Origin: a virus
Virus record (IMG/VR): IMGVR_UViG_3300036841_000153
Coordinates: 1-46,954 of that record
Length of the DNA stretch: 46,954 nt
Reading direction: 5' to 3' (one strand)
Shown piece after piece: positions 1-9,280 of this stretch. Numbering within the stretch: position 1 is the first letter of the stretch; every line of letters starts with the position of its first letter. The notes beneath the pieces are model-generated. The model was given only the letters and a program-made list of their open reading frames with translations. It searched no databases and was not told the DNA's origin. The position numbers and the translations under genes are program-made.

Positions 1-127
1 CCAGGGCTGGGGTGCCCAGGGATAGGTCGCCATCTACCCCACCCCTGCCGCATACAGGGCCTGTTGCAAGGCCCGGGAGTAGGCATCCTGCTCGGCGGCG
101 ATGATCTGCGCCTGGGCGGCCATCTTC
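1..127. repeat. Terminal direct repeat, left copy (contig closure overlap)
   Basis: Bases 1-127 are identical to 46828-46954. The overlap length of 127 equals a common assembler k-mer size, so this most likely marks a circular or circularly permuted genome of 46,827 bp rather than a biological terminal repeat. The junction falls between two minus-strand virion genes, which are both intact once the ends are joined. Confidence 0.95.
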
Positions 128-786
128 TGAGCGATCAGGTTCTGGGAGATGGTCGCCAGCTGACCCTGGACGGCACTGGTTGCCTGACTCTTGTCCCGCA
201 GGTACTGCTCCCCGGAGAGGCCGAGCTGCCGTCCTCTCTCGGTCGAGTAGAAGAGGTTGTGCTTGTCCGAGAGGTTGCCGGTGATGTCGAAGATGTTCCG
301 CCGGTCAAGCTGGCGACTCAGCTCCTGGAAGGTGCCGAAGGTGTTCTCGGACGCCTGTTTGCGCACGTCGGAGCCGAGCTTGAGCTGATCGACCAGCTCC
401 GGATCGCCAAGGCCGATCGCCAGCCGTACCCGGTTCGCCCGCGCATCGGCGTTCGCCTGCCCGATCGACTCTTCTGCCAGTGCCTTCACCCGGGCGAGGA
501 TCGGGTCGTTCGAGTAGTCGATGTTCGAGAAGTCGATCGTCGGCCTCTGCTGCTGCGGGGGCCACTGCACCCCGCTGACATCGGCCGTCTGCGGCCGTGT
601 CGCGTTCGGGTCGATCGTCCCCGCATACGGCCCGGTCGGGTAGACCCCGCCCGTCCCATACGGTCCGGTCGTGATCGGCGGCTGACCGGTAGAAACGGTG
701 GCCGCATACGGTGCGGTCGAACCGTAGTAGGCAGGGAGCCTCTGCGGTCCTCCCCTGCCGAAGGTCGTCTCCGGGTAGTAGGCCAT
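34..786 (-). CDS. Putative internal virion / structural protein (250 aa)
   Basis: The N-terminal 90 residues are low-complexity and rich in Gly, Pro, Tyr and Thr. The C-terminal 150 residues look helical and Ala/Gln-rich (residues roughly 95-250). The composition matches the neighbouring 502-residue protein, so both may be ejection or capsid-internal proteins; this is inference from position in the late operon. Its start ATG overlaps the stop of the upstream gene (TGATG), indicating translational coupling. No specific family recognised. Confidence 0.85.
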   Translation of the reverse strand: MAYYPETTFGRGGPQRLPAYYGSTAPYAATVSTGQPPITTGPYGTGGVYPTGPYAGTIDPNATRPQTADVSGVQWPPQQQRPTIDFSNIDYSNDPILARVKALAEESIGQANADARANRVRLAIGLGDPELVDQLKLGSDVRKQASENTFGTFQELSRQLDRRNIFDITGNLSDKHNLFYSTERGRQLGLSGEQYLRDKSQATSAVQGQLATISQNLIAQKMAAQAQIIAAEQDAYSRALQQALYAAGVG

Positions 787-1496
787 CAGGCGGTTACCTC
801 CACGCGAGCAAGGACACGACGAATCAGGACGGACGTTTGGCTGGAGCTGTGCGCCGCCTGCAACTTCAAGGTCTGGCCGCCGGCCATGTTCACGGTCGTT
901 GCGACCCCGAGGAAGTTGCCCTCGATTGCGGCGTTCTGGCTGTACTGCTGCAGCGCCCCCATCCCGGTCGCGGGCGAGTTTTGCCCGGACAGCTCGAACA
1001 TCCCCATCGACTGCTGGGCGGAGACGGAGCCGTTCGCCTGGATCAGGGCCTCGAAGCTCCAGTTGCGGCGGCTGGCGGCGGTGCCGGTTCCGGGGCTGGT
1101 CACGTCCCAGATCGTTTGGGAGCCGAGCACGAGCACGATCCGCAGCGTCCGGCCTGCGGTGTCGTTGTTCAGGTACTCGCCGGCGGCTGCGATCCTGATC
1201 GCGGCGTTCGGTCCCATCCGCCCGGCCGGGATCGAGACCGAGAAGAGATCCTGGAGCGCACCCTGCAGATCACTGCCCGGGCCGAAGGTAAAGACCTGGG
1301 CCATGTCCGTGATCGGGGTTGCCCACCCGCCTGCTCCATTCAGGAACTTGTTCGCATCGGCGGGGAAGCCGACGATGTTGGCGGCAGGCATTGCGTTCAT
1401 CCCCGCCTGGACGGCGTTCAGGAAGTTGTTGAACTTGGCCGAGGACGCGGGCTTCTCTCCAGGTGCGACCTGGAAGGAGGAGAAGTCGAAGGGCAC
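786..1496 (-). CDS. Tail fibre-like / appendage protein (236 aa)
   Basis: Residues about 110-236 are clearly similar to the C-terminal end of the 812-residue collagen-like fibre encoded at 6651-9089: both carry a LG(S/G)..(I/L)W(D/E) strand, an aromatic strand and a (A/N)(N/E)GSVS.Q motif in the same order, ending in an alternating hydrophobic strand. Residues 45-60 (ADANKFLNGAGGWATP) resemble the KFLRDDG.WQ modules of that fibre. Probably a beta-rich receptor-binding or decoration protein. It lies between the nozzle-like gene and a virion protein gene and is coupled to the latter by a TGATG overlap. Confidence 0.8.
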   Translation of the reverse strand: MPFDFSSFQVAPGEKPASSAKFNNFLNAVQAGMNAMPAANIVGFPADANKFLNGAGGWATPITDMAQVFTFGPGSDLQGALQDLFSVSIPAGRMGPNAAIRIAAAGEYLNNDTAGRTLRIVLVLGSQTIWDVTSPGTGTAASRRNWSFEALIQANGSVSAQQSMGMFELSGQNSPATGMGALQQYSQNAAIEGNFLGVATTVNMAGGQTLKLQAAHSSSQTSVLIRRVLARVEVTA

Positions 1497-1504
1497 GGGG
1501 CCTC

Positions 1505-3091
1505 CTAGCCGTAGGGGTGAAGCGGGGTGATCGTCAGGTGCAGCCCGTAGGTCGCCCAGGCTCCGATCGCCTGGGCGGGGCCGCCAATCCCGAGCGGAGG
1601 GGTGGTGCCGACGTTGGTCGAGGTCTCGGTGAACTTGATCTGGAAGGCGCGGCCGAGCTGGCGCGGCCAGAAGTCATCCCAGCCTTCGACCAGATCCTCG
1701 CCCCAGCCGACCGATGGGTCGTCCCAGCCGTCCAGGTCCCACTGGAACCCGGACGCTTGCATGTCCAGCACCTTCGACTTGCCGGAGAGGGCGAAGTTGG
1801 GGAGCGTCTCGACCGTGAATGTTCCCCGGCCGAGCACGTGAATGTGCTGGAGGCGCTGCTGGTAGCCGCCGGTCGGCTCGAACACCTTGGTCGTCAGCCG
1901 GGAGGAGATCGAATGGCCGTCGTCCGCTCCGCCTACGTCATGCTGGTAGATCTGCCCGGTGATCGTCGGGGAGACTCCGAGCAGGATCCCCTCTTCCTGG
2001 CCGTGGACGACGTACACAGACGAAGCATCGCTGCGGGCAGTCCAGGCGTTGAAGCCGGGGTGGTATTCGAGGCAGAGATTGTTGACCGTCGAGCCGAGCA
2101 AGGTGATCGAGAAACGCACCCGGTCACGTGTCCGGGTGGCGATGAACTGCGGGCAGCGATGAAAGTCGATCGAGTCCGGTCGCCAGAGACGAGCGAGCTT
2201 CGCGCCCACCGGCACCAGCGCGGTCTGCCCATCGGTCTCGAAGATCCCGCTGGTCGAGATGATGTACAGCCTCCCGTACAGGGACGTGATCGAGCTCGGA
2301 CCTGCCGGCCCGACCGACTGATCCATCGTCACGTAATCGACGGTCGAGGCGTCCGTGACCCGGTGCAGCGACCCCTGGGCGCCGGAACGCTTGCCGACCA
2401 GAAGCGCGGGCTGGGCCTGCACGTCCACTCCCGAGGTTCCGTACAGACAGACGATCGGGAAGTCGTTTCCCTCCCGGAAGTAGTTGGCCTGGGAGTTTTT
2501 CGCCGGGTCCCACTGGGTTGCGTCCCCGGGGGCGGAAGCGCTGAGCAGGTTGCTGGACGAGGAGGCGATCCAGAGCCGGTTCTGCCAGGTGGCGAGGAGA
2601 TCACCGGAGGGGACCTGTCCGCCTGCGGCAGTAACCGAGCTCCATGTCGTTCCGTTCCCGGAGGAGAAGAGGCCGTCGAAGGAATGGGTCAGGTAGCACA
2701 TCCCGGCGAAGTCGGTCATCGCCACCGTGCCATTCACCCCGAAGGTGTTGACGTTGGTCAGCACTCCGCCGTCGTCTCGGTACAGCTTGCCGTCCGCCTG
2801 GCTGTACCAGAACACGCAGCCGCAGACATCCGACTCGTACCCGTAGGTCAGTTGGTTGGCAGTTCTGGCCGCGTTCCAGCGGACGTAGCCGAGCCGCTTG
2901 TGGCAGGCGCCGCGCTCGTCGAGGACGACGTTGATGCAGTCCGGCGTCTCGTTGTTGGACAGCTCGGTGAGCGCGTCGCGGATGTTCAGCCCGCCGGAGA
3001 AGTCACCGATGTAGATCTCCGAGTAGGCGAGCTTCTTCGCCTTGGTCGCCTGGCGGGTGACCAGGTTCTGGTCGCTGGTCGTGGTCGCCAT
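1505..3091 (-). CDS. Podovirus tail nozzle / beta-propeller-like tail protein (528 aa)
   Basis: Near the N-terminus, residues about 25-42, is an IGDFSGGLNIRDA motif typical of podovirus tail stabilisation or nozzle proteins. The rest shows repeated beta-rich segments with WxxRLW/LYGRLYI/.GIF.. blades, consistent with a propeller fold. Its position directly after the adaptor-like gene fits the distal part of a short tail tube. The ATG overlaps the stop of the adaptor-like gene (TGATG). Family assignment rests on motif and synteny. Confidence 0.8.
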   Translation of the reverse strand: MATTTSDQNLVTRQATKAKKLAYSEIYIGDFSGGLNIRDALTELSNNETPDCINVVLDERGACHKRLGYVRWNAARTANQLTYGYESDVCGCVFWYSQADGKLYRDDGGVLTNVNTFGVNGTVAMTDFAGMCYLTHSFDGLFSSGNGTTWSSVTAAGGQVPSGDLLATWQNRLWIASSSSNLLSASAPGDATQWDPAKNSQANYFREGNDFPIVCLYGTSGVDVQAQPALLVGKRSGAQGSLHRVTDASTVDYVTMDQSVGPAGPSSITSLYGRLYIISTSGIFETDGQTALVPVGAKLARLWRPDSIDFHRCPQFIATRTRDRVRFSITLLGSTVNNLCLEYHPGFNAWTARSDASSVYVVHGQEEGILLGVSPTITGQIYQHDVGGADDGHSISSRLTTKVFEPTGGYQQRLQHIHVLGRGTFTVETLPNFALSGKSKVLDMQASGFQWDLDGWDDPSVGWGEDLVEGWDDFWPRQLGRAFQIKFTETSTNVGTTPPLGIGGPAQAIGAWATYGLHLTITPLHPYG

Positions 3092-4014
3092 CAGCTAACC
3101 GCCAGGTAGTCGGTCGGCCACATCGCCGGCTGGCCGATCGCGTCGATCAGGTACTCGCGCTTCATCGCCTCCAGGTCGCGTTGGAACTGGTCCTCCATCA
3201 GCGAGGTCATCGGGTCGTCGGAGACGGAGAGCAGCTCGGCCCGGCCCCCGTGGACGAGCATCAGGTGGAACTCGGGCGGGAGCATCGGATACTCGGACTC
3301 GTCCACCAGCTGGGAGAGACGGCGGCGGTAGTAGCAGGTGAAGCTGCCTGTGCTCGGAGCGGGGCCGAGCAGGATCTGCCCCGCAATCACCGTCCAGCCT
3401 GCGGCCGTTCCTGTCTGGCCGGCGTAGTTGGCGGTGAACTCGTCCTCGTTCATGTAGACGAGCTGGGCGCCGTTGGCGTCCCACAGATAGACGGGGGTGC
3501 CGAAGTCCCCGACCTCGGGGGCGAGCGGACCTCCGCCCACCGGCACGTCGAGCGTGCAGGTGGCGAAGCGGAAGGTCCAGTCCTCCAGCGCCCAGACGTG
3601 GGCATAGCGCAGGTTGACGGCCCGCCCTGCTCGAGGTCTGAGGTCGGCCTCGAAGCGGAGCGGGTTGTCGAGCACGTCATCGAGGATCTGGCCGAAGGTC
3701 ATCCCGGCCGTGCCGGTGCCGACCTGGACGACAGTGGTGGTGATGACGTACAGATCCTCGGCAGCCGTGTGCTGCGGGCCGATCTGGCCATCGTCCCAGA
3801 GGATCGAGTAGTCGCCGGGGATGGCAGGGGCGTTGAGGACGACGGCGTAGCTGCCCGAGCCGGGGGCGAGCTCGGTGATGCCGGCGACGGTGCGCGGCAT
3901 CGTCGTGCCGCCGATGTTGTCCAGGATCCGAACTCCGAGTGTTCCGACCAGGCCGGAGGCGAACCCGGTTGCCGTCGCCTCGAATCGAGAGGACTTCTGG
4001 ATGTAGAGCGCCAC
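3091..4014 (-). CDS. Head-tail adaptor-like protein with N-terminal Ig-like domain (307 aa)
   Basis: Residues 1-100 look like a beta-sandwich domain (short alternating strands, a YSILWDDG segment). Residues about 120-307 carry features of podovirus adaptor or tail tubular A proteins: the NLRYAHVWALEDWTFRFA helix-strand segment near the start of the domain, and a C-terminal PPEFHLMLVHGGRAELL helical segment followed by MKREYL. Starts with GTG right after the previous stop (TAG GTG). The fusion of an extra Ig-like domain to the adaptor is unusual. Confidence 0.7.
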   Translation of the reverse strand: MALYIQKSSRFEATATGFASGLVGTLGVRILDNIGGTTMPRTVAGITELAPGSGSYAVVLNAPAIPGDYSILWDDGQIGPQHTAAEDLYVITTTVVQVGTGTAGMTFGQILDDVLDNPLRFEADLRPRAGRAVNLRYAHVWALEDWTFRFATCTLDVPVGGGPLAPEVGDFGTPVYLWDANGAQLVYMNEDEFTANYAGQTGTAAGWTVIAGQILLGPAPSTGSFTCYYRRRLSQLVDESEYPMLPPEFHLMLVHGGRAELLSVSDDPMTSLMEDQFQRDLEAMKREYLIDAIGQPAMWPTDYLAVS

Positions 4015-4488
4015 CTAGATCCGCCCCTCCCCTCGAGCTCGAGCTCGGCTCAGGTACAGGCCCCGGCTGCGGTGAACCGGGGAGAGGGTGCTCGTCCGTT
4101 TGCCGGCGGAGCGGCCGAGCGCGATCGCTTCTTCTGCTTCTTTCTCGTCGACCCGCTCGAGCAGCTCGTCCTGGGCTCGGAGCAGGTCGTCGACGTGCCG
4201 GCGGCGTGAGCCCTTGCGAAGAGCCCACGCCTCGTCGACGAGAGCGAAGGTGAGCGGCCTCGGCTGGGAGCGCGGGTCGCTCGGATCCTCCCGCCAGTCC
4301 ATCAACCAGACGGCAGGCTGGTCGCCCCGGCGGAGCAGGAGCTTCCAGACGTAACAGGACCATGCGGAATCAACGTCCTGACCGAGGATCAGGTCAGGGT
4401 CGACTCGTTTCAGTGCCTCCCGGATCTGACGGGGAGCGGCCGTTTCCTCAGCGAGGAGCAGGCCGCTCCGCGTCTCACGAACCTGCAC
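4015..4488 (-). CDS. Hypothetical late protein (157 aa)
   Basis: GTG start. No family recognised. The first 95 residues are of mixed composition with a conserved-looking WLMDWREDP segment; the C-terminal 60 residues are strongly charged (Arg/Glu-rich) and probably helical or disordered. It sits between the major capsid gene and the adaptor-like gene, a position where head-completion or decoration proteins are often found; that role is inference only. Confidence 0.75.
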   Translation of the reverse strand: MQVRETRSGLLLAEETAAPRQIREALKRVDPDLILGQDVDSAWSCYVWKLLLRRGDQPAVWLMDWREDPSDPRSQPRPLTFALVDEAWALRKGSRRRHVDDLLRAQDELLERVDEKEAEEAIALGRSAGKRTSTLSPVHRSRGLYLSRARARGEGRI

Positions 4489-4506
4489 GGGAAATCACCC
4501 CCGCGC

Positions 4507-5826
4507 TTACCCGGCCGTCGACTGAACCTGGAGGTTGTCGAAGTAGACCATCTTCGAGGGTGCGTGCCAGCCCAGCTCGAGCCGGTCCTTCAGCCAGACC
4601 TCGTAGTTGGTCACCCGGTTGAACTGCTTGAACATCGAGCCAGCCAGATCGTCGTAGTCCGGGCCGGCGGTGGAGCCGTACAGCGTGGCCGCCTGCCGGT
4701 TGAAGAACTTGATCGAGCCCGGCTTCGACTTCCGCTCCGGGACGATCGTGATGATCTGGTTGCCCAGGTCGACCTGGATCCCCGTGAAGCGGGTAGCCAC
4801 GACGCCGGTCGGGACGTTGAACCGGGTCTGGTTGACCTTCGTGTTCTTGTAGACGTTGATCGCGTTCGGGTCGCCGTAGGCGGCGTCGAACAGACCGTCG
4901 CCGGCACGCTGGGCCAGCGTCACCCCGAGGTCGATCATCGCGTCGTCGATCGCCTTCACGGTCACGTCGCCGGCGCGACCGTCGACCGCTGCGAACTGCG
5001 GATAGGTGGTCAGGTTGACGCCCTCGAAGGACGTGCCCCGGCCGGCCGCCTCGAACCCGCCCTGCAGCGCGACCTTGGTGGCCGCGCCCGAGTACGAGCC
5101 CGTGACGTACAGCGACGAGGACGCACCGGTGAAGGTGATGTTGCCCGAACCGCCGTCCGATGCCTGCTGCGCCGTGTCGAAGGTGATCGTGCCGGTGCCG
5201 ATGTTGATCGAGGCGATCCGCCGGCGCTTGCCCTGGCCGGCATCTGCCCCGGTCGCCGTGGTCAGCACGTCCACGACCTGGCCGACGTACAGCTTGTCCC
5301 AGTCCACCCCGACCCCGGCGGAGCCGTTGCCGAGCACCATCGTCAGGCCCGGCGAGGTTCCGGAGAGGATCGGCGCCAGGGCGGCGGTGCCGTCCCCACA
5401 GATCGCCGTGTTCACGGCGTCCGCCATCGCGATCCGGGCCTTCTGCAGGTTGAGGGCAAGCGCGTCGATTGCCGAGTTGGCGCCCTTCGAGTCCTCCATC
5501 GCCTCCAGCGAGATGCCGAAGGGCTGGATGAACTTTTTCAGGGTGATCGTTGCCTGCGTGATCACCGGGGCGATCGGCACGTTCACCGTTCCGCCTTCAC
5601 CGACCCAGCCGCCGCCCTGCATCTGCACGGTGTCGAGCGGCACTCGCACCGAGGAGCCGGAGAACTGGGTCGGGTTCTGGAGCGGGGTGATCCGGCCCGG
5701 CGCTCCATCCTGCCCCAACCCGGAAAGGTAGGCGAGCAGGAAGTTGCGGGTCGGATACAGCGACTGCATCGGACCGCGCATCTCGTAGAGGACGCTCTGG
5801 ATCACGCCCAGCGTTGTGTCTGCCAT
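4507..5826 (-). CDS. Major capsid protein, HK97-fold type (439 aa)
   Basis: Length, gene order (scaffold immediately upstream, adaptor downstream) and sequence features fit an HK97-fold capsid protein: an N-terminal helical arm, a strand pair around residues 75-110 (GGWVGEGG..NVPIAPV, the E-loop-to-P-domain transition), a long spine-like helix with EAMEDSKGANSAIDALAL, and a C-terminal P-domain ending in DRLELGWHAPSKMVYFDNL. It also carries an inserted beta segment near residues 160-240 (YVGQVVDVLTTATG, IASINIGTGTITFD) resembling surface insertion domains. Forms the icosahedral shell. Confidence 0.88.
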   Translation of the reverse strand: MADTTLGVIQSVLYEMRGPMQSLYPTRNFLLAYLSGLGQDGAPGRITPLQNPTQFSGSSVRVPLDTVQMQGGGWVGEGGTVNVPIAPVITQATITLKKFIQPFGISLEAMEDSKGANSAIDALALNLQKARIAMADAVNTAICGDGTAALAPILSGTSPGLTMVLGNGSAGVGVDWDKLYVGQVVDVLTTATGADAGQGKRRRIASINIGTGTITFDTAQQASDGGSGNITFTGASSSLYVTGSYSGAATKVALQGGFEAAGRGTSFEGVNLTTYPQFAAVDGRAGDVTVKAIDDAMIDLGVTLAQRAGDGLFDAAYGDPNAINVYKNTKVNQTRFNVPTGVVATRFTGIQVDLGNQIITIVPERKSKPGSIKFFNRQAATLYGSTAGPDYDDLAGSMFKQFNRVTNYEVWLKDRLELGWHAPSKMVYFDNLQVQSTAG

Positions 5827-5883
5827 AGCGAAGAGGCCCTCCCTGGCCTCGGGGGTGGAGTAGGAGAGAGGAGCGGCTAGGGG

Positions 5884-6633
5884 TTAGCCGCCCTGGGCGA
5901 GCTGCCGCTCCCGCCACATGCGGGCGACCTGCAGCTCGTCGATCCCTTCCGGGATCCCTTCCGTCCCGGCAGTGCCGGTGACGGGAGTCGGCGCCTCGGT
6001 CCGCGCCTTGAGGGCCTCATCCTGCTGAGCGCCCTGTTGCTTGAGCAGTTCGCGCTCTGCCGCCCGCTCCGCCTCCGCGAACCGCTGCAGGAACTGGTAG
6101 CCCTGGGCTGCCGCCTGCTGCGGGTGGACGAGCGGACGCCCGTAGGCGTCGAACTGTTGGAAGCCGGCGGAGGCGAAAAGCACGCCGTCACGCCAGTGGT
6201 CATCCTCGGGGACGCCGAGCCGGCCGAAGGTCTGGTCGGCCCAGTCAGTCGCCTGCTGGTTCTGGAACTGCTCGGTCATGGGCGAGACCATCTGCTGAAT
6301 CGCGCCGAGCAGCCGCTGGTCTCGAGCGTCCAGGTGCGCGACAACCGAGCCCGGATCGAACGGGTCGTACTCGGGCAGCTCCTGGTGCTGTGACTCCGGC
6401 TCCGGGTACATCGGCTGTTGAAGCTGCGCGATGAAGTCCTGATACTCCGCGAGCTGAGCCTGGGCCTGTTGCCACTCCTCCTGGGAGGGACCGGCCCATG
6501 CCTCCGGCTCCTGTGGCTCGCTGGGTTCCGGCGTCGGTTCCGGCGCTGGCTCCGCTGGCGCTGGCGGCTCCGGGGCCGGAGCGTCTTCGGTTGTCTCGTA
6601 GTCGAGCAAGCCCATGCGGGCGAGGTAGGACAT
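5884..6633 (-). CDS. Capsid scaffolding protein (249 aa)
   Basis: The first 55 residues are an acidic Pro/Glu/Ala stretch, followed by a Gln-rich predicted coiled coil (residues about 55-190) and a basic helical C-terminus (DELQVARMWRERQLAQ), the usual tripartite pattern of scaffolding proteins whose C-terminal helix docks onto capsid subunits. It is encoded immediately upstream of the major capsid gene on the same strand. No protease motif seen. Confidence 0.82.
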   Translation of the reverse strand: MSYLARMGLLDYETTEDAPAPEPPAPAEPAPEPTPEPSEPQEPEAWAGPSQEEWQQAQAQLAEYQDFIAQLQQPMYPEPESQHQELPEYDPFDPGSVVAHLDARDQRLLGAIQQMVSPMTEQFQNQQATDWADQTFGRLGVPEDDHWRDGVLFASAGFQQFDAYGRPLVHPQQAAAQGYQFLQRFAEAERAAERELLKQQGAQQDEALKARTEAPTPVTGTAGTEGIPEGIDELQVARMWRERQLAQGG

Positions 6634-6650
6634 GGCTCTCCTTTCGGGAG

Positions 6651-9089
6651 CTAGACGAAAACGAGGATCGCCACGTCCCCTTTGAGCTGGATCGTGGCGG
6701 CGGCAAACGTGTGCTGGGCGTACAGGGCCAGGGTCTGGGCGCTGCCGGTGTTGACCGTCAGGCTGCCGCCGATCGTCGGGTTGCAGAAGTCAACCGACGA
6801 CAGTCCGCCGATCCCTGCTCCGCTTGCGGTGGCGAGGGCACCGACCCGGGGAGAGCCGGACATCCGCTGGACGGAGACCGACCCCTCGTTCTGGATCTGC
6901 ATCTGCCAGTAGAGGGCACGATTCCCTGCCCCCTGGGTGATATTCCCGGACTGATCCTCCCAGAGCTTCGACCCGCCCAGAGAGACGCCGAGCAGCATCT
7001 GCCGGGACGTGCCCGAGGAGTTTGTGTAGAAGCCGTTGACGTAGATCAGGATGAAGCTGTTCGGCCCCAGAACCGGGAGCGCCTGCGAGATCAGGTTGGT
7101 GACGGCAGTGGTGTTGTTGATATCGAAGGCGGCCCGGTAGATGGTCGGCCCACCCCCGCCTCCGGCAGGCGTTTGCCAGGAGCCGTCGTCTCGGAGGAAC
7201 TTGGTGCCATCGGCCGTGCCGGAGACGGCCGCCAGCTTGGCAAGATTCGATCCGGCCAGCACCATCGAGTCGCCGACCTTGACCCAGGACATGCCCAGTG
7301 GCTGGCCCGCGTTGGCGGTGAGGACGGCGTTGTCCGCTCCGACCCCGAGCCGGTTGACCGCTCCGGCGGAGGCTCCGACGAGCAGGTCGGCCTTGGCGGT
7401 GACCGTGGACTTGTCCACCTTCGCGGCCAGGTCGGTCGGCAGGTTGAAGATGTTCGCCTGGGTCAGGTAGATCCAGTCCACACCTTCGGCGGCAACGGTG
7501 CTCGCCATCAGCACGGAGCCGTCCGGGCCGACCCCCTTGCGGACGACGGTGTTGTCGGCGGTCGCGACGAGGATGTCGCCCTTCGCGTCGAAGATCGTCG
7601 GCTGGATCCCGGTCAGGGTCTGCCAGGTTCCGTCGTCGCGGAGAAACTTGGTTCCGTCTCTCGTCCCCGAGCCGAGCGAGTCCGGGGTGACCCGGCCGAC
7701 CACGATCAGCGAGCCGTCTGTCTTCAGCACCCCTGCGGCCGAGCGGTACAGGTTTGTATCGCCCACTCCGCCGGGGCCGAACTGGAGTTGGCCCGTCCCG
7801 CTGATCCGGGCGAGGACATTGCCTCCGCTATCGACCCAGCGTTGGTAATCAACTGTCTGCGATGCAACCCCCTGCACCTGAAGGAGGCTGAAGGTCGCAG
7901 CGCCAACTCCCTGGACGACCAGCCTTCCCGCCCCAGAGCGATAGAAGACGACATCGGCCACGTTCGTCCCGTCCCCCCAGCCCAACTGACCATCGACTCG
8001 GGCGGTGAAACGAGTCTGCGCTTCGGCGGCAACCAAGGTGTCGAAAACCGTGTCGGTGCTGATACCCCCGTAGATCCGCAGCCGGGACTTCAACGATGCA
8101 GAACCGAGCGCAAGCATGTTCGCTGCGGAGCGAGCGAGCACGACATCGGCCGCAGCGTTGCCCGGCCCCCAGGACATCGCGCCCAGATTGCTGAGCTGCC
8201 AGCGGTTCTGGGTGTCGGCCGTGACCTGGGCGGCAGCGATCAGCCGACCGCTTGGGCCAGTGAAGAGGTTGCGAACGTCCGTCGCCGGAGCGAGTAATGG
8301 CACCGTCGAGAGGTCGGCAACCGGCACCTGCCAGCTTCCGTCATCGCGCAGGAACTTGCTGCCGTTCGGAGTGCCGCTCACGGCCGCGAGCTTGGCCAGG
8401 TTCGACCCGGCCAGGATCATTGCGTCCCCGACCTTCGCCCACCTCAGCCCGGTCGCCTGGGAGGAGTCGGCAACGGGAACGGTGTCGTTCGCCCCGACCG
8501 CCAGCCGGGCGGCGGTGTCCGCTCCAGTGCCGACCGCCAGGTCGCCCTTCGCGTCCCAGATCACGTCGGTCGAGACCTGGGTTCCCCCTCCGCCTGAACC
8601 GGGGGGACCCTGCGGACCCTGCGGGCCTTGCGGACCCTGCGGGCCGAGCAGGACGACCCCGGTGAACACCCAGCCCGGGGCTTGCTTCTCCCAGACCTTG
8701 CCGTTCACCCCGTCCAGGTAGAGGGTGCCGATGATGTCCGCCGAGGGAGTCGGATCCCCGGTGCCGTACAGCCAGTTGTCTCCCGGTGTTCCTGCCGGAC
8801 CAGTCGCGCCCGCCGGACCCTGGGAGCCGGTCGAGCCAGTCGGTCCGGCAGGACCTTGGGCGCCGGGTGCTCCTTGCGGACCTTGAGATCCGGCTGCTCC
8901 TGGAGATCCAGTCGCTCCTGCAGGTCCCTGCGCCCCCGTGTCCCCTTTCGGTCCCTGCGCCCCCGGGGTCCCTGGATCACCGGTCGGTCCGGTCGGCCCC
9001 TGGACCCCTTGGGTTCCTTGCGGCCCTGGAGGCCCTGTGGGTCCAGTCGGACCAGGCGGGCCTGCACCCGGAGTGACGGTCGCGGTCAT
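6651..9089 (-). CDS. Collagen-like tail fibre protein (812 aa)
   Basis: Residues about 8-105 are an almost uninterrupted Gly-X-Y collagen repeat; a second short G-P-Q run lies near 148-168. The middle contains repeated modules: three copies of (S/T)KFLRDDG(S/T)WQ, two copies of an [13 protein letters not shown] segment, and several (F/W)DAKGD(I/L) repeats, suggesting a trimeric beta-structured shaft. The last 130 residues form a beta domain shared with the 236-residue protein at 786-1496. A GGAGGGAC ribosome site precedes the ATG. Likely a receptor-binding fibre. Unusually it lies between portal and scaffold genes. Confidence 0.88.
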   Translation of the reverse strand: MTATVTPGAGPPGPTGPTGPPGPQGTQGVQGPTGPTGDPGTPGAQGPKGDTGAQGPAGATGSPGAAGSQGPQGAPGAQGPAGPTGSTGSQGPAGATGPAGTPGDNWLYGTGDPTPSADIIGTLYLDGVNGKVWEKQAPGWVFTGVVLLGPQGPQGPQGPQGPPGSGGGGTQVSTDVIWDAKGDLAVGTGADTAARLAVGANDTVPVADSSQATGLRWAKVGDAMILAGSNLAKLAAVSGTPNGSKFLRDDGSWQVPVADLSTVPLLAPATDVRNLFTGPSGRLIAAAQVTADTQNRWQLSNLGAMSWGPGNAAADVVLARSAANMLALGSASLKSRLRIYGGISTDTVFDTLVAAEAQTRFTARVDGQLGWGDGTNVADVVFYRSGAGRLVVQGVGAATFSLLQVQGVASQTVDYQRWVDSGGNVLARISGTGQLQFGPGGVGDTNLYRSAAGVLKTDGSLIVVGRVTPDSLGSGTRDGTKFLRDDGTWQTLTGIQPTIFDAKGDILVATADNTVVRKGVGPDGSVLMASTVAAEGVDWIYLTQANIFNLPTDLAAKVDKSTVTAKADLLVGASAGAVNRLGVGADNAVLTANAGQPLGMSWVKVGDSMVLAGSNLAKLAAVSGTADGTKFLRDDGSWQTPAGGGGGPTIYRAAFDINNTTAVTNLISQALPVLGPNSFILIYVNGFYTNSSGTSRQMLLGVSLGGSKLWEDQSGNITQGAGNRALYWQMQIQNEGSVSVQRMSGSPRVGALATASGAGIGGLSSVDFCNPTIGGSLTVNTGSAQTLALYAQHTFAAATIQLKGDVAILVFV

Positions 9090-9096
9090 GTCCCTC

Positions 9097-9279
9097 CTAG
9101 ATCAGGATCCGAACAGCGGTGTAGGGGGGGCAGCCCTGCTCGAACAGCTCGACCGCTTCGTGCAGGTCTGCGTCAGACTGCGCCAGCCACTCGGCAGCGG
9201 TGAGCGGATAGCCCACCCCGAGCAGGACGTGTAGACGCCAGTCGAGCACGGCATCGAAGTCTGTGAGGACATCAGGCAC
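9097..9279 (-). CDS. Small conserved-looking late protein (60 aa)
   Basis: GTG start chosen because it follows the portal stop by one base and lies 8 bases from a GGGGAG ribosome site formed by the last portal codons. The product is helical, with a [20 protein letters not shown] segment and a conserved-looking [22 protein letters not shown] end. Similar small proteins occur beside portal genes in actinobacterial phages as I recall; function unknown. Confidence 0.72.
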   Translation of the reverse strand: MPDVLTDFDAVLDWRLHVLLGVGYPLTAAEWLAQSDADLHEAVELFEQGCPPYTAVRILI

Positions 9280-9280
9280 G

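Noticed and set aside
64-3109. Long plus-strand open frames (about 488 and 548 codons) over the nozzle and fibre-like genes
   Set aside because: They lie antisense to well-supported late genes, have biased low-complexity products and no start signals.
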